Origin: CAYUAG01 sp046483025
GTDB taxonomy: Bacteria > Zhuqueibacterota > QNDG01 > CAYUAG01
Length of the DNA: 24,751 nucleotides
Assembly (NCBI GenBank): GCA_046483025.1
Contig: JAWODZ010000111.1
Location: 1-24,751, forward strand
Direction: 5' to 3'
Positions 6,914 to 14,578 of this stretch are shown piece by piece. The notes below the pieces were generated by a model that made no database searches, was not told where the DNA came from, and worked only from the letters and a program-made list of their open reading frames with translations. How positions within the stretch are numbered: the first letter of the stretch is position 1; each line of letters begins with the position of its first letter. The position numbers were made by a program, and so were the translations under genes.

Positions 6914-7249
6914 GCTTGCGTGTAAATTCTCTCCTGACCTCTGCCTATTATCTCCTGGCTTCTGAACCCTAACTTTCTCCGATACTCCGATACTTCGATA
7001 CATTATCCTCAATATTAATAATCAGAATCTGCAAAAATAACTCTAACGACCTTTTCACATCAGACACTACACGGTCTACGGTCCGCCGTCTGCAGTCTAT
7101 CCTGGTCTCTATTTCCCGATCTCAAGCTCCTAAACCCTATATCTAGAGTCAACCTAATGAACCAAAGCTTATAAGCTCTAAAGTTCTGCTACAACAATCC
7201 TTGTTATATTAAAAATATGTTTTTAAAAAATTTAGTTGTGAAAGGAAAA

Positions 7250-7996
7250 CTAAAAATGGGTCAGATAAAACATCTTAATTTCTCGAGAAGAACCTGGTAA
7301 ATCTTCGTTGTTCTCGAATATATTCTTCCAGTCAAATTCAAAAAATATATGATTTGAAAAATTCCATCGTACTCCACAGTTAAGATATCCTTTACCGGAT
7401 CCAAGCGCCTGCTTGGTATTATCATCCAGACCCAAATCATATTCTGCTAAAATTAAAAGTTCGGAATTTATCCATTTATGACATCCTGCAAACACATTAG
7501 GAGACTTATCGTTTCCATTTTCCAGACTCCAGTTAATACCGAAATGAATTCCCAGACCACCAAAAAAAGAAGTATTCTTGCTAACTACTGTATACAAGCC
7601 TTTAGATTTGATCAAATATCTTTTCTGATCTTTATTATAGGCGCCATATCCCTGGGAATTAAATCCAAGTAAAATTGCTGGAAAAAGATATTGTTCTTTA
7701 AATAATAAATACCCGGTTCGTACACAGGGTAAGGGATTCATATGCACATTACCGGAACCAATAATATTTTCACCACCATAAGATATACCGATAAAAAATC
7801 TGTCAGTTATTCCTACAGAAAGGGAGGATAACAGCCCGCCCTTATGATACATTCTCAGCTGTGATTGAATCTGTCCTGATTCTAAAATTTTAGCAGTCGG
7901 GGTATCGATTAATATATCAAGATAAAGACTGCCCGCTTGGGCTTCAAGCTGGCCGGAAACAATAATGATCAGTAGTAATACAAATATTTTTTTCAT
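7250..7996 (-). CDS. Outer-membrane beta-barrel protein of unknown function
   Basis: A 248-residue protein with a clear signal peptide (MKKIFVLLLIIIVSGQLEAQA) and alternating hydrophobic/aromatic strands typical of a beta-barrel, ending in MFYLTHF with a C-terminal aromatic. The stretch after residue 45 reads RMYHKGGLLSSLSVGI and then DRFFIGISYGGENIIG, a pattern I associate with uncharacterised small barrel proteins of FCB-group bacteria. It starts 24 bp after the PorV-like gene stop and is probably cotranscribed with it. The partner gene suggests a joint envelope role. No enzymatic motif is visible. Confidence 0.75.
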   Translation of the reverse strand: MKKIFVLLLIIIVSGQLEAQAGSLYLDILIDTPTAKILESGQIQSQLRMYHKGGLLSSLSVGITDRFFIGISYGGENIIGSGNVHMNPLPCVRTGYLLFKEQYLFPAILLGFNSQGYGAYNKDQKRYLIKSKGLYTVVSKNTSFFGGLGIHFGINWSLENGNDKSPNVFAGCHKWINSELLILAEYDLGLDDNTKQALGSGKGYLNCGVRWNFSNHIFFEFDWKNIFENNEDLPGSSREIKMFYLTHF

Positions 7997-8020
7997 TAAA
8001 AAAGTATAGTTATCCGATTT

Positions 8021-9391
8021 TTACATAGAATAGGAAATATCAACATAAATTTTTTGTAACTCAATATCTTCTTTATCGATCAAATCACCTTCATATATCC
8101 AGGAAGAGTTTCCATAACCGACATTAAATGAAAAATTATTAGAAAATACAACACCTGCTCCAAAAGTTAATGTCTTCTTGTCCCAGGATGATTGTACATA
8201 TTTATAAGGAGAATTTTTTACACTGTATCCGCCTCTGAGAATTAAGTCCACACCCGCAAGACCAGGTACAGTAATTTCTCCGCCAACAGCATAATCAATT
8301 GTTATTTCCAAATTCCTTCTAAGGTATTTATTTTCTTCATATTTATTACCCACCGGAGGATTAGTAGTAAATTGAATTTGGCTGTAATCTTTAAATTCAA
8401 TATCTCCGGTTATCCGGATAAAATTATATTTATAAGCTGCTCCACATCTAAAAATCCAGGGGGATTGAACTTTGAATTTTCCATATCCTGATGAAGTTGA
8501 ATCAGGTACAGGCTGATATCCTGGATACACGTCTTCCTGTATTATTACTTCCCAATCCTCTTTTGCTTCCAAATTGACAGGAGATTTTATTACTCCACCA
8601 AAAGAAAATTTCTTATCCTGGGTTCTGGCTAGAAATCCAAGAGAAAAATTTATTCCTGAATATTCTTGCTTATAATGTTCCTGTTTTGATAAATCGGATA
8701 ACATATAGGTCGTTGTTGTATCAAAAGCACCATCTCCTTCAGTATCAATATCTACATCATAAATACCACCAATTTCATTAAAATTCCAGGTATACTCTTT
8801 GGTTCCGCTCCAAAAATTTACACCTCCTCCAACATAAAGGTCAGGCGCTACTTCTATGGAAGCACCCACAGAGGTCTGAGACAGAGAACCTTTCTGATAT
8901 TCTTCTGCACTGTCCCATACATCAAAATCTACCAGATATTCATTTGAATTAATAATCACCGGAGTGGTTAAAATTACCGGTACATCTTGAGCAGTTATCA
9001 GTTCTTTACCAAAATCTCTTACTCTGTTATACCCTATTCCTATTACCAGACTTCCCTGAGTAGTAGGCAATGGTATAGCAGCTCCAAAGGAATTAATTTT
9101 AGAAAAAGTTGCATCCGTAGTAGAATTATAATCATAAAAAGTTAATTTATCAGTAATTTGTAAATTTGAAAATGATCCGGAAAAAGTAAAATCTTTAATC
9201 TGGCCTAAACCTGCTGGATTGTAATATAAAGCATAGTAATCATCAGCCATAGCTGTATAAGCTCCTCCCATACTCAGGGGCCGTGCTCCTACTTCCATAT
9301 TATAACCAGTAGTAAAAGGAGTACCAGGTACATACTGACTGTACACAAAACCAACATTTATAAGTAATAATACAAGCATTAATCTCTTCAT
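8021..9391 (-). CDS. PorV/UPF0164-like outer-membrane protein (OmpP1/FadL fold)
   Basis: A 456-residue protein with a signal peptide (about 1-18) followed by the family hallmark GARPLSMGGAYTAMADDYYALYYNPAGL (about 31-60), as in PorV/UPF0164 and FadL-type barrel proteins. The rest alternates in beta-strand fashion and ends in YVDISYSM. FadL-type proteins pass hydrophobic compounds across the outer membrane, while PorV proteins act in type IX secretion as shuttle components. Without other secretion genes here I cannot choose between these. GGAG lies 9 bases upstream of the ATG and an extended -10 promoter lies at 9431-9436. It is the first gene of a probable two-gene unit with the beta-barrel protein at 7250-7996. 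Confidence 0.82.
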   Translation of the reverse strand: MKRLMLVLLLINVGFVYSQYVPGTPFTTGYNMEVGARPLSMGGAYTAMADDYYALYYNPAGLGQIKDFTFSGSFSNLQITDKLTFYDYNSTTDATFSKINSFGAAIPLPTTQGSLVIGIGYNRVRDFGKELITAQDVPVILTTPVIINSNEYLVDFDVWDSAEEYQKGSLSQTSVGASIEVAPDLYVGGGVNFWSGTKEYTWNFNEIGGIYDVDIDTEGDGAFDTTTTYMLSDLSKQEHYKQEYSGINFSLGFLARTQDKKFSFGGVIKSPVNLEAKEDWEVIIQEDVYPGYQPVPDSTSSGYGKFKVQSPWIFRCGAAYKYNFIRITGDIEFKDYSQIQFTTNPPVGNKYEENKYLRRNLEITIDYAVGGEITVPGLAGVDLILRGGYSVKNSPYKYVQSSWDKKTLTFGAGVVFSNNFSFNVGYGNSSWIYEGDLIDKEDIELQKIYVDISYSM

Positions 9392-9430
9392 TTTATATAC
9401 TCCATTATTAATTCATCAAATAATAATCAC

Positions 9431-9439
9431 ATTATACCA
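9431..9439 (-). promoter_or_regulatory. Extended -10 promoter for the PorV-like operon
   Basis: On the minus strand the sequence reads TGGTATAAT, a perfect TATAAT with the TGn extension, 40 bp before the ATG at 9391. No good -35 hexamer is seen, which is tolerated with an extended -10. Confidence 0.5.
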
Positions 9440-9505
9440 ATAGTTCATAACTCTGTATGTTAAAAAAACACACAATTATTAATAAAGACAACATTATTTA
9501 TTAGT

Positions 9506-9539
9506 ATGCAAAAAAATACCCAGCACTTTTTAATAAGTG
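9506..9539 (-). terminator. Weak candidate terminator after the lipoprotein gene
   Basis: On the minus strand CACTT and AAGTG (9539-9535 with 9528-9524) form a 5-bp hairpin with a 6-base loop, followed 7 bases later by a run of seven Ts. The stem is AT-rich and short, so this is a low-confidence call. Confidence 0.25.
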
Positions 9540-9619
9540 TCATATTAAAATTTATTTCACTATCTTTGTGCAATAAGACTCAGACAGTAATATTATTTAG
9601 ATTTTTCAAAGATTACCGG

Positions 9620-10627
9620 TTATTTCTTTTTACTTGAACTTCTGCTGCTGGATGATCTGCTGCTACTGCTGCTGGATCTGGAACTTGAAGAAGAACTTCG
9701 CGATGAAGAACTTCTGCTTACCGATGAAGAACGTGATGAACTGCTGGATCTGGTGCTACCGGAACTCCGTACACTACTACTTCTGCTGCTGCTTCTGGTT
9801 TTGTTGTAAGAAGGACTTCTACTTCTAGTCCTTGAACTGCGGGTGGCACTGCTTCTACTGGTTGTTTTTGGAGTTGATCGTGAACTACTACTTCTTCTGG
9901 TTATATTTCTACTGCTGGTACTAACATTATTATCACTTCTTCTCCGGGTGGAACTATAAGCAGAGGTTCTTCTGCTGCTTGTTCTCTCAGATGATGTAAT
10001 ACCAGAACTTCTAGAAGACTTTGCTAATCTGGTACTACTTGCTAAACTTACTCTTGATGAAGTCCTCGAGGATGCTGATCCACTTTCAGATGATGAACCA
10101 TCAGCTCTGCGTGCAATTGCACCTGATCTTTCCCGGAAGGAGCGTTGTTGTTGTGTCTCTTCATCAAAATAAGTGTATCCATATCCATTATAATAACCAC
10201 CGTAATAACCACTGTAATAATTCCAGTAGGGATTATTACTGTATGAATAGTACCAGGGTGAAAAATACCAGTTATATCTATATCCATATCCATAATAAAA
10301 AGGATTCCTGTACCAAAAAGGAGTCAAGAAAGAATAAGAATTCAAGAGTGAATAGCGGTACCAGTAATCAGAATGATAATAATAATCAAATCCATAATAT
10401 CCAGGCCAGTAACTACCGTAAAAATTTATGGTAGTATGAGGTCTGTCATTATAATAATCATATTCGCCATAATATTCATCATATTCATCGTAATTATAAT
10501 CATCATAATTTGTATAATCCCGATAATTATAATCCGAATGTGTAACCATCAACTTGGTATAACAACCAGTGAAGAAGGCCGCAATAATCACTGATAAAAT
10601 AATTAATGTAATTTTTTTTAACTTCAT
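9620..10627 (-). CDS. Lipoprotein with aromatic-rich middle and Ser/Arg-repeat tail
   Basis: A 335-residue predicted lipoprotein. The N-terminus is a signal peptide ending in lipobox FTGC with the lipidated cysteine C22. Residues about 33-160 are dominated by Tyr, Trp, Gly, Asn and Asp (YNYDEYDEYYGEY; YYGYGYRYNWYF), and from about 170 to the end the protein is almost wholly Ser and Arg (RSSSSSRSSS units), closing with KKK. The tail looks like an eukaryotic RS domain in composition and should be disordered and strongly basic. Possible roles are binding of acidic polymers or nucleic acid outside the cell, adhesion, or matrix formation; all are inference. A strong GGGAGG site at the start and a TATAAA at 10661-10666 support expression. 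It is a single gene, convergent with nothing and divergent from the TetR gene. Confidence 0.75.
   Translation of the reverse strand: MKLKKITLIILSVIIAAFFTGCYTKLMVTHSDYNYRDYTNYDDYNYDEYDEYYGEYDYYNDRPHTTINFYGSYWPGYYGFDYYYHSDYWYRYSLLNSYSFLTPFWYRNPFYYGYGYRYNWYFSPWYYSYSNNPYWNYYSGYYGGYYNGYGYTYFDEETQQQRSFRERSGAIARRADGSSSESGSASSRTSSRVSLASSTRLAKSSRSSGITSSERTSSRRTSAYSSTRRRSDNNVSTSSRNITRRSSSSRSTPKTTSRSSATRSSRTRSRSPSYNKTRSSSRSSSVRSSGSTRSSSSSRSSSVSRSSSSRSSSSSSRSSSSSSRSSSSRSSSKKK
9628..9910 (-). repeat. Degenerate Ser/Arg codon repeat tract
   Basis: This stretch encodes the RS-repeat tail of the lipoprotein and consists of imperfectly repeated trinucleotides for Ser (AGC, AGT, TCA, TCC) and Arg (AGA, CGT, CGA). 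Codons vary between units, so the repeat is kept at protein level rather than as a clean DNA microsatellite. Length change by slippage between strains would be expected. Confidence 0.65.
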
Positions 10628-10891
10628 AATAGGCCTCCCTATTTTTATTTATCTCATTATTTTATACGAAATTACTCTTATAAGGTTCCTGTATTTTTAA
10701 AATCTGATTTACAACTACAAAGTAGTAAAGAATTACACCATTGTCAAGAAAAACTTTATATAGCACCTTATCTGCATCGCACTCCTAAATTTTCACCTGT
10801 AGCGTATCAATAATCAGTATAATATTCCTTTTTAAATTTTAGTTTTATAAATTAGACGTTTAAAAAAAAATTTTAATAATTACCTTATAAC

Positions 10892-10920
10892 TTGACAAAA
10901 CCAGGAAATTTTATTATATT
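10892..10920 (+). promoter_or_regulatory. Near-consensus sigma70 promoter of the tetR gene
   Basis: TTGACA at 10892-10897 and TATATT at 10915-10920 are separated by exactly 17 bp. Transcription should begin near 10927, inside the palindrome that follows, with a leader of about 30 bases before the ATG at 10959. Confidence 0.75.
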
Positions 10921-10923
10921 AAT

Positions 10924-10943
10924 TTGACCGGCTGGTCAGTCAA
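10924..10943. promoter_or_regulatory. TetR-type palindromic operator
   Basis: TTGACCGGCTGGTCAGTCAA has perfect inner arms TGACC/GGTCA around GGCT and matching outer ends TTGAC/GTCAA. It overlaps the expected transcription start of the TetR gene. TetR/AcrR repressors that guard RND exporters often bind TGAC-N-GTCA dyads of this kind, so autorepression, possibly including the exporter by readthrough, is likely. Confidence 0.7.
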
Positions 10944-10958
10944 AAAAATGAGCTCTCA

Positions 10959-11564
10959 ATGTCAAAGATAATTGACAAAAATAAGAAAAAACAGCAAATC
11001 CTGGAGGCTGCAATAGAAGTATTTGCCAGGAAAGGATTTAAAGAAACTAAAATCTCCAGTATAGCTGAAAATGCTAGTATAGGCAAAGGAACAGTTTATG
11101 AATATTTTAAAAGCAAAGATGAACTGTTCCAAAATGCCTTTTATTTTTTCATGGATGAGATTAACAATACAATTGCTAAAAAAATTTATAATATCCTGGA
11201 TCCCCTGGAAAAAATAAAAACTTTTTTTAATGCCTGGATCGAATTTTTTGATTCACCTTTAAGTGATTTTATGGAAGTAATACTGAATTTCTGGGCTGAA
11301 GGAATAAAAAACAAGGGTAAAGAGACGGGTATTGATTTAAGAACGATGTATGAGGAGTACCGGTTGATGATACAGAATCTTTTGGATGATTGTATAATTC
11401 AAAACAAATTCAAAAAAGTAGATACTCACATAACCTCCTCCCTAATTATCGGTGCCCTGGATGGTCTCATGATCCAGTGGGTTGTGGATAAAAATGTATT
11501 TGACCTAAAAGACGGAATTAAATCATTAGGGAATATGGTAATTGAGAGTTTAAAAATCCAGTAA
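10959..11564 (+). CDS. TetR/AcrR-family repressor
   Basis: A 201-residue regulator with the TetR N-terminal DNA-binding domain (about 8-58): ILEAAIEVFARKGFKETKISSIAENASIGKGTVYEYFKSKDELF, the most conserved TetR signature. The remaining helical part (about 65-201) is the ligand-binding and dimerisation domain and shows no recognisable ligand motif. It lies 93 bp upstream of the RND exporter gene on the same strand, and a palindromic operator sits at its own promoter. It probably represses itself and the exporter until a lipid, drug or membrane-active compound is bound. The Shine-Dalgarno is weak. Confidence 0.92.
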   Translation: MSKIIDKNKKKQQILEAAIEVFARKGFKETKISSIAENASIGKGTVYEYFKSKDELFQNAFYFFMDEINNTIAKKIYNILDPLEKIKTFFNAWIEFFDSPLSDFMEVILNFWAEGIKNKGKETGIDLRTMYEEYRLMIQNLLDDCIIQNKFKKVDTHITSSLIIGALDGLMIQWVVDKNVFDLKDGIKSLGNMVIESLKIQ

Positions 11565-11657
11565 TGTAAAGAATTAGGACTAAGTAGTTTGTCATACTAT
11601 AATAATAAATTATGCTTAGTATAAAACAGCTATAAATAAAAAGAAAGATTTGGTATT

Positions 11658-14378
11658 ATGCGTGATAAATTACTTAAAAAATTAGCCGAAATACATGCTC
11701 TTCATCCCTGGAAGATGACAACAGTAGCAATAATTATTACTCTCATATTTGCAGTATTTGCCAGCCAGCTTTCTGTAACCATGAGATGGTCTGACCTTCT
11801 CCCATCAGATGATCCGCGGACCTTGGAGTACGATAAGATACTAAAGGATTTTAATTCAGCTTCCAGTATCGTGGTATTAGTCCGGGGCGAAGAAAATAGT
11901 ATTAAAAAATTTGCAGATACCCTTGCCCCCCGCCTCCTTGAGGCAACGGATATACCTGATAACAGTGCCGAAAGAGTAAAGTTATTTCAGCGGGTAGACT
12001 ATAAAAGAGAAAAAAAATTCCTGAGAGATCATGCACTTATGCTGATCGAAGAGGATGACTTTAAAAATATTAAAACCATCTTTATCAATCCCAACCTGAG
12101 CCCTTTCATAAAAAATCTCAATAATTCTCTGGAACAAGAATATGTAGGCAAAGAGGAATCAATATCCACCCGGGAAAAAGAAGACAATGCAGTCATGTTT
12201 CTGGACGGAATTCAAAAGCTGATCGTAAATATTAATCACACTCTATCCTCAGGAAATCCGGATCCGGAAATGATACAAAAAGGAGTTGACCATATTTTAA
12301 TAGGTGATCCATATTTTAAATCCTATGATGAAAAGGCAATTATTCTGAATGTCATTCCCAATTTTTCAATGCTAAATATTGATATGGTAGTAAAAGGAAC
12401 AGATAAAGCTCAGGAAATTGTAGACAATACTTTAAAAGAATTTCCCCAGATTAAAGCTGGTCTTACAGGATCTATTCCCCTGATGAGAGATGAGATGGTA
12501 TACGGTATGGAAAGTGCTAACTATACCACTGTTATTGCAGGAGTCCTGGTTTTAATCATGCTGATCATAGCATTTCGTATGTGGGTTGCACCTCTGTTTG
12601 CTATGGCGAATCTTCTGATCGGGATTCTTTGGGCAATGGGCGTAATAGTGATGATCGTCGGACAATTAAATATCATGACCCAGATGATGGCTGTAATACT
12701 CCTTGGTCTGGGGATTGATTTTTCCATTCATTTTATCTCTGGCTTCACAGAATCCAGAGCAGCCGGAAATTCCATATTGGAATCGATGCAGGAAACGTTT
12801 TTAAAAAGCGGAAAAGGAATTATAACCGGCGGTTTAACAACTGCCTGTGCATTTCTTTCTCTTACCATCAGCAGTTCCCGTGGTATGAAAGAAATGGGCT
12901 TGGTTACCGGTTTCGGTCTGATTGCTATCCTGGGAGTAACATTTTTGGTTCTGCCTATCTTCTTTGTATTCAGAGAAAGAAGAAAAGATAAAAAACAGGG
13001 ACAGGAACAAAAAAAAATTAAAGATATATCATTCAGATTCCTGGGGGCTACAGGTAAATTTCTCTCCAGACATTATGTCTGGACCTGTACAGCCTCAGTT
13101 TTTATCACCTTGTTTATGATATTTATGGCTTCAAAAATAACTTTTGATCATAACTATCTTAATATGGAACCCAAGGGAATTCCTTCCATTACGCTTCAAG
13201 ACACCATAATGAAAAAGTTCGATCTTGCTATGGATTATGCTCTTATCACAGCTGATTCTCCGGATCAGTCACGAAACCTCGCAGATGAGTATAAAGATAT
13301 TCCCCAGGTAGCAATGGTGGAAGACATTTCCCTCTATCTTCCTTCTGAGGAAGAGATGCTGAAACGCTGGCCTTATGTGAAGGAAATATCAGACAAAATG
13401 AAAATATCTTCTATAAAGAAAAACATAACTATTACTGATTTAGACTTTTTAACTCAGGAATTACAGCGTCTAAGCTGGAATGTAATGGAAATGCAGGATA
13501 TGGCCTTTCTTGGCGGTCAGGATAAGGTTGACAATAAATGCAAGAATATTGTGGGTGATCCCACTCAAGAAGATCCGAGAAATATAATAGAAAATCTTAT
13601 TGCTATAGTAAATAAAAATAAAAATATTGCTGCTAAATCTCTTACTGAATATCAGAATTATTTTGCTCCCTGTTTTAAAAATACTGTTCTCCGTATGTGT
13701 AACAATAAAAAATGGACTCTCCAAGATCTTCCCGTCTCTATTGTAGACAGATATGCTAACCGCAACAGAACCAAATTTCTGGTTACTGTTTATCCTTCCA
13801 TTAATATGTGGAAAAATATTGAATTACTTGATAATTTTGTTAACGATATGGAAAAAATCAGTAACAGGGTGACTGGACTGCCTCCGGTGATGTATTCACT
13901 TTTTGATATAATCGGGAAAGACGGCCGTAATGCTTTGATACTCACCCTTATTATAGTGTTTGCTCTGCTCTGGCTGGATTTCCGCAATCCTAAATATGCA
14001 TTCATGGCAATGATCCCTCTTCTATCAGGAACTCTCTGGATGGTGGGATTAATGAAACTGACAGGATTACAGTTCACTGTCATCAATGTTATGGGCCTTC
14101 CAATGATAATCGGGATAGGTATTGATGATGGAGTACATATCGTTCACAGATGGCTGGCTGAAGGGAGAAGTAACATCGTCAGGGTTTTTGCCAGCACAGG
14201 TAAAGCTATCCTCCTTACCAGTCTGACCACCATGCTTGCTTTCGGATCCCTGGTATTTGCTATCTGGCGGGGATACGGATCCTTGGGCAGTGCTCTGTTT
14301 TTGGGAGTAGGAGCCTGCTTTTTAACTACTGTTCTTTTTCTTTCTTCCATTATGGGGGTTGTTAAAAGAAATCGGTGA
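11658..14378 (+). CDS. RND-superfamily exporter (MMPL/HpnN-like)
   Basis: A 906-residue inner-membrane protein with the two-fold RND plan: helix 1 (about 19-38), a large periplasmic domain (about 40-280), five helices (about 288-440), a charged cytoplasmic linker, then the same plan again from about 470. The key aspartates of the proton relay are visible in both halves, D354 in GLGIDFSIHF and D823 in GIGIDDGVHIVHRW. The arrangement matches the single-protein MMPL/HpnN branch of lipid or hydrophobic-compound exporters rather than AcrB, and no membrane-fusion or outer-membrane channel gene is adjacent. It is probably controlled by the TetR protein upstream. The substrate is unknown; hopanoid, glycolipid or drug export are possibilities. 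Confidence 0.9.
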   Translation: MRDKLLKKLAEIHALHPWKMTTVAIIITLIFAVFASQLSVTMRWSDLLPSDDPRTLEYDKILKDFNSASSIVVLVRGEENSIKKFADTLAPRLLEATDIPDNSAERVKLFQRVDYKREKKFLRDHALMLIEEDDFKNIKTIFINPNLSPFIKNLNNSLEQEYVGKEESISTREKEDNAVMFLDGIQKLIVNINHTLSSGNPDPEMIQKGVDHILIGDPYFKSYDEKAIILNVIPNFSMLNIDMVVKGTDKAQEIVDNTLKEFPQIKAGLTGSIPLMRDEMVYGMESANYTTVIAGVLVLIMLIIAFRMWVAPLFAMANLLIGILWAMGVIVMIVGQLNIMTQMMAVILLGLGIDFSIHFISGFTESRAAGNSILESMQETFLKSGKGIITGGLTTACAFLSLTISSSRGMKEMGLVTGFGLIAILGVTFLVLPIFFVFRERRKDKKQGQEQKKIKDISFRFLGATGKFLSRHYVWTCTASVFITLFMIFMASKITFDHNYLNMEPKGIPSITLQDTIMKKFDLAMDYALITADSPDQSRNLADEYKDIPQVAMVEDISLYLPSEEEMLKRWPYVKEISDKMKISSIKKNITITDLDFLTQELQRLSWNVMEMQDMAFLGGQDKVDNKCKNIVGDPTQEDPRNIIENLIAIVNKNKNIAAKSLTEYQNYFAPCFKNTVLRMCNNKKWTLQDLPVSIVDRYANRNRTKFLVTVYPSINMWKNIELLDNFVNDMEKISNRVTGLPPVMYSLFDIIGKDGRNALILTLIIVFALLWLDFRNPKYAFMAMIPLLSGTLWMVGLMKLTGLQFTVINVMGLPMIIGIGIDDGVHIVHRWLAEGRSNIVRVFASTGKAILLTSLTTMLAFGSLVFAIWRGYGSLGSALFLGVGACFLTTVLFLSSIMGVVKRNR

Positions 14379-14455
14379 GAATAGGCTAAATCATGAATAA
14401 TTACAACTTATTCATAAAACTTTTAGGATCAATGCTGAAATCCCAGTATGAGCGT

Positions 14456-14517
14456 CTTTGTGTGAAGTAATCTTTTAATGTATTAAGGAGTATTTCACTG
14501 CTACGCTCCACACAAAG
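14456..14517. repeat. Stem-loop between convergent genes
   Basis: CTTTGTGTG (14456-14464) and CACACAAAG (14509-14517) are perfect 9-bp inverted repeats, 44 bases apart, between the exporter and the KamA-like gene. There is no T run on either side, so it is not a typical intrinsic terminator, though it may help separate the convergent transcripts. Confidence 0.4.
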
Positions 14518-14578
14518 TTAAAACAGTACTTTTAAAAGTCAATACAGTTGTTCTAAAAACTAGTAAGTGTGTATTTTA

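Larger units (their letters stand above)
6512..7249. other. Gene-free spacer 1 with degenerate repeats
   Basis: No convincing gene is present. The spacer holds three ACGAAC words with a 9-bp period (6597-6620), a 12-bp hairpin overlapping a 14-bp tandem duplication (6645-6687), a TTGTCC-GAA-like repeat end near 6714, a segment related to the GAAC/GAAG hairpin repeats (about 6750-6785), a 19-bp nested palindrome (6828-6913), and pyrimidine-rich words such as CCGCCGTCTGCAGTC (about 7081-7095). Several words recur in the spacers at 18185-18748 and 24047-24751. Confidence 0.6.
10628..10958. other. Divergent promoter region between the lipoprotein and TetR genes
   Basis: This 331-bp AT-rich stretch has no gene. 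It holds a -10-like TATAAA for the lipoprotein (minus strand, 10661-10666), a small palindrome ACTAC-AAA-GTAGT (10714-10726), and the TetR promoter and operator (10892-10943). The middle part, about 10740-10880, shows nothing I can assign. Confidence 0.5.

Noticed and set aside
9634..9910. CRISPR-like or VNTR array in the lipoprotein tail
   Set aside because: The units are 3-9 bp, irregular and coding, with no constant spacer. It is a protein repeat tract.
10021..10434. 137-codon plus-strand frame opposite the lipoprotein gene
   Set aside because: It is an antisense shadow of a low-complexity Tyr/Asn/Ser-rich gene; it is full of His, Asn and Ile from reversed repeats and has no start signal.
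10948..10971. Seven-codon ORF (ATG to TAA) overlapping the tetR start
   Set aside because: It could be a leader peptide, but it has no ribosome site and is short enough to occur by chance.
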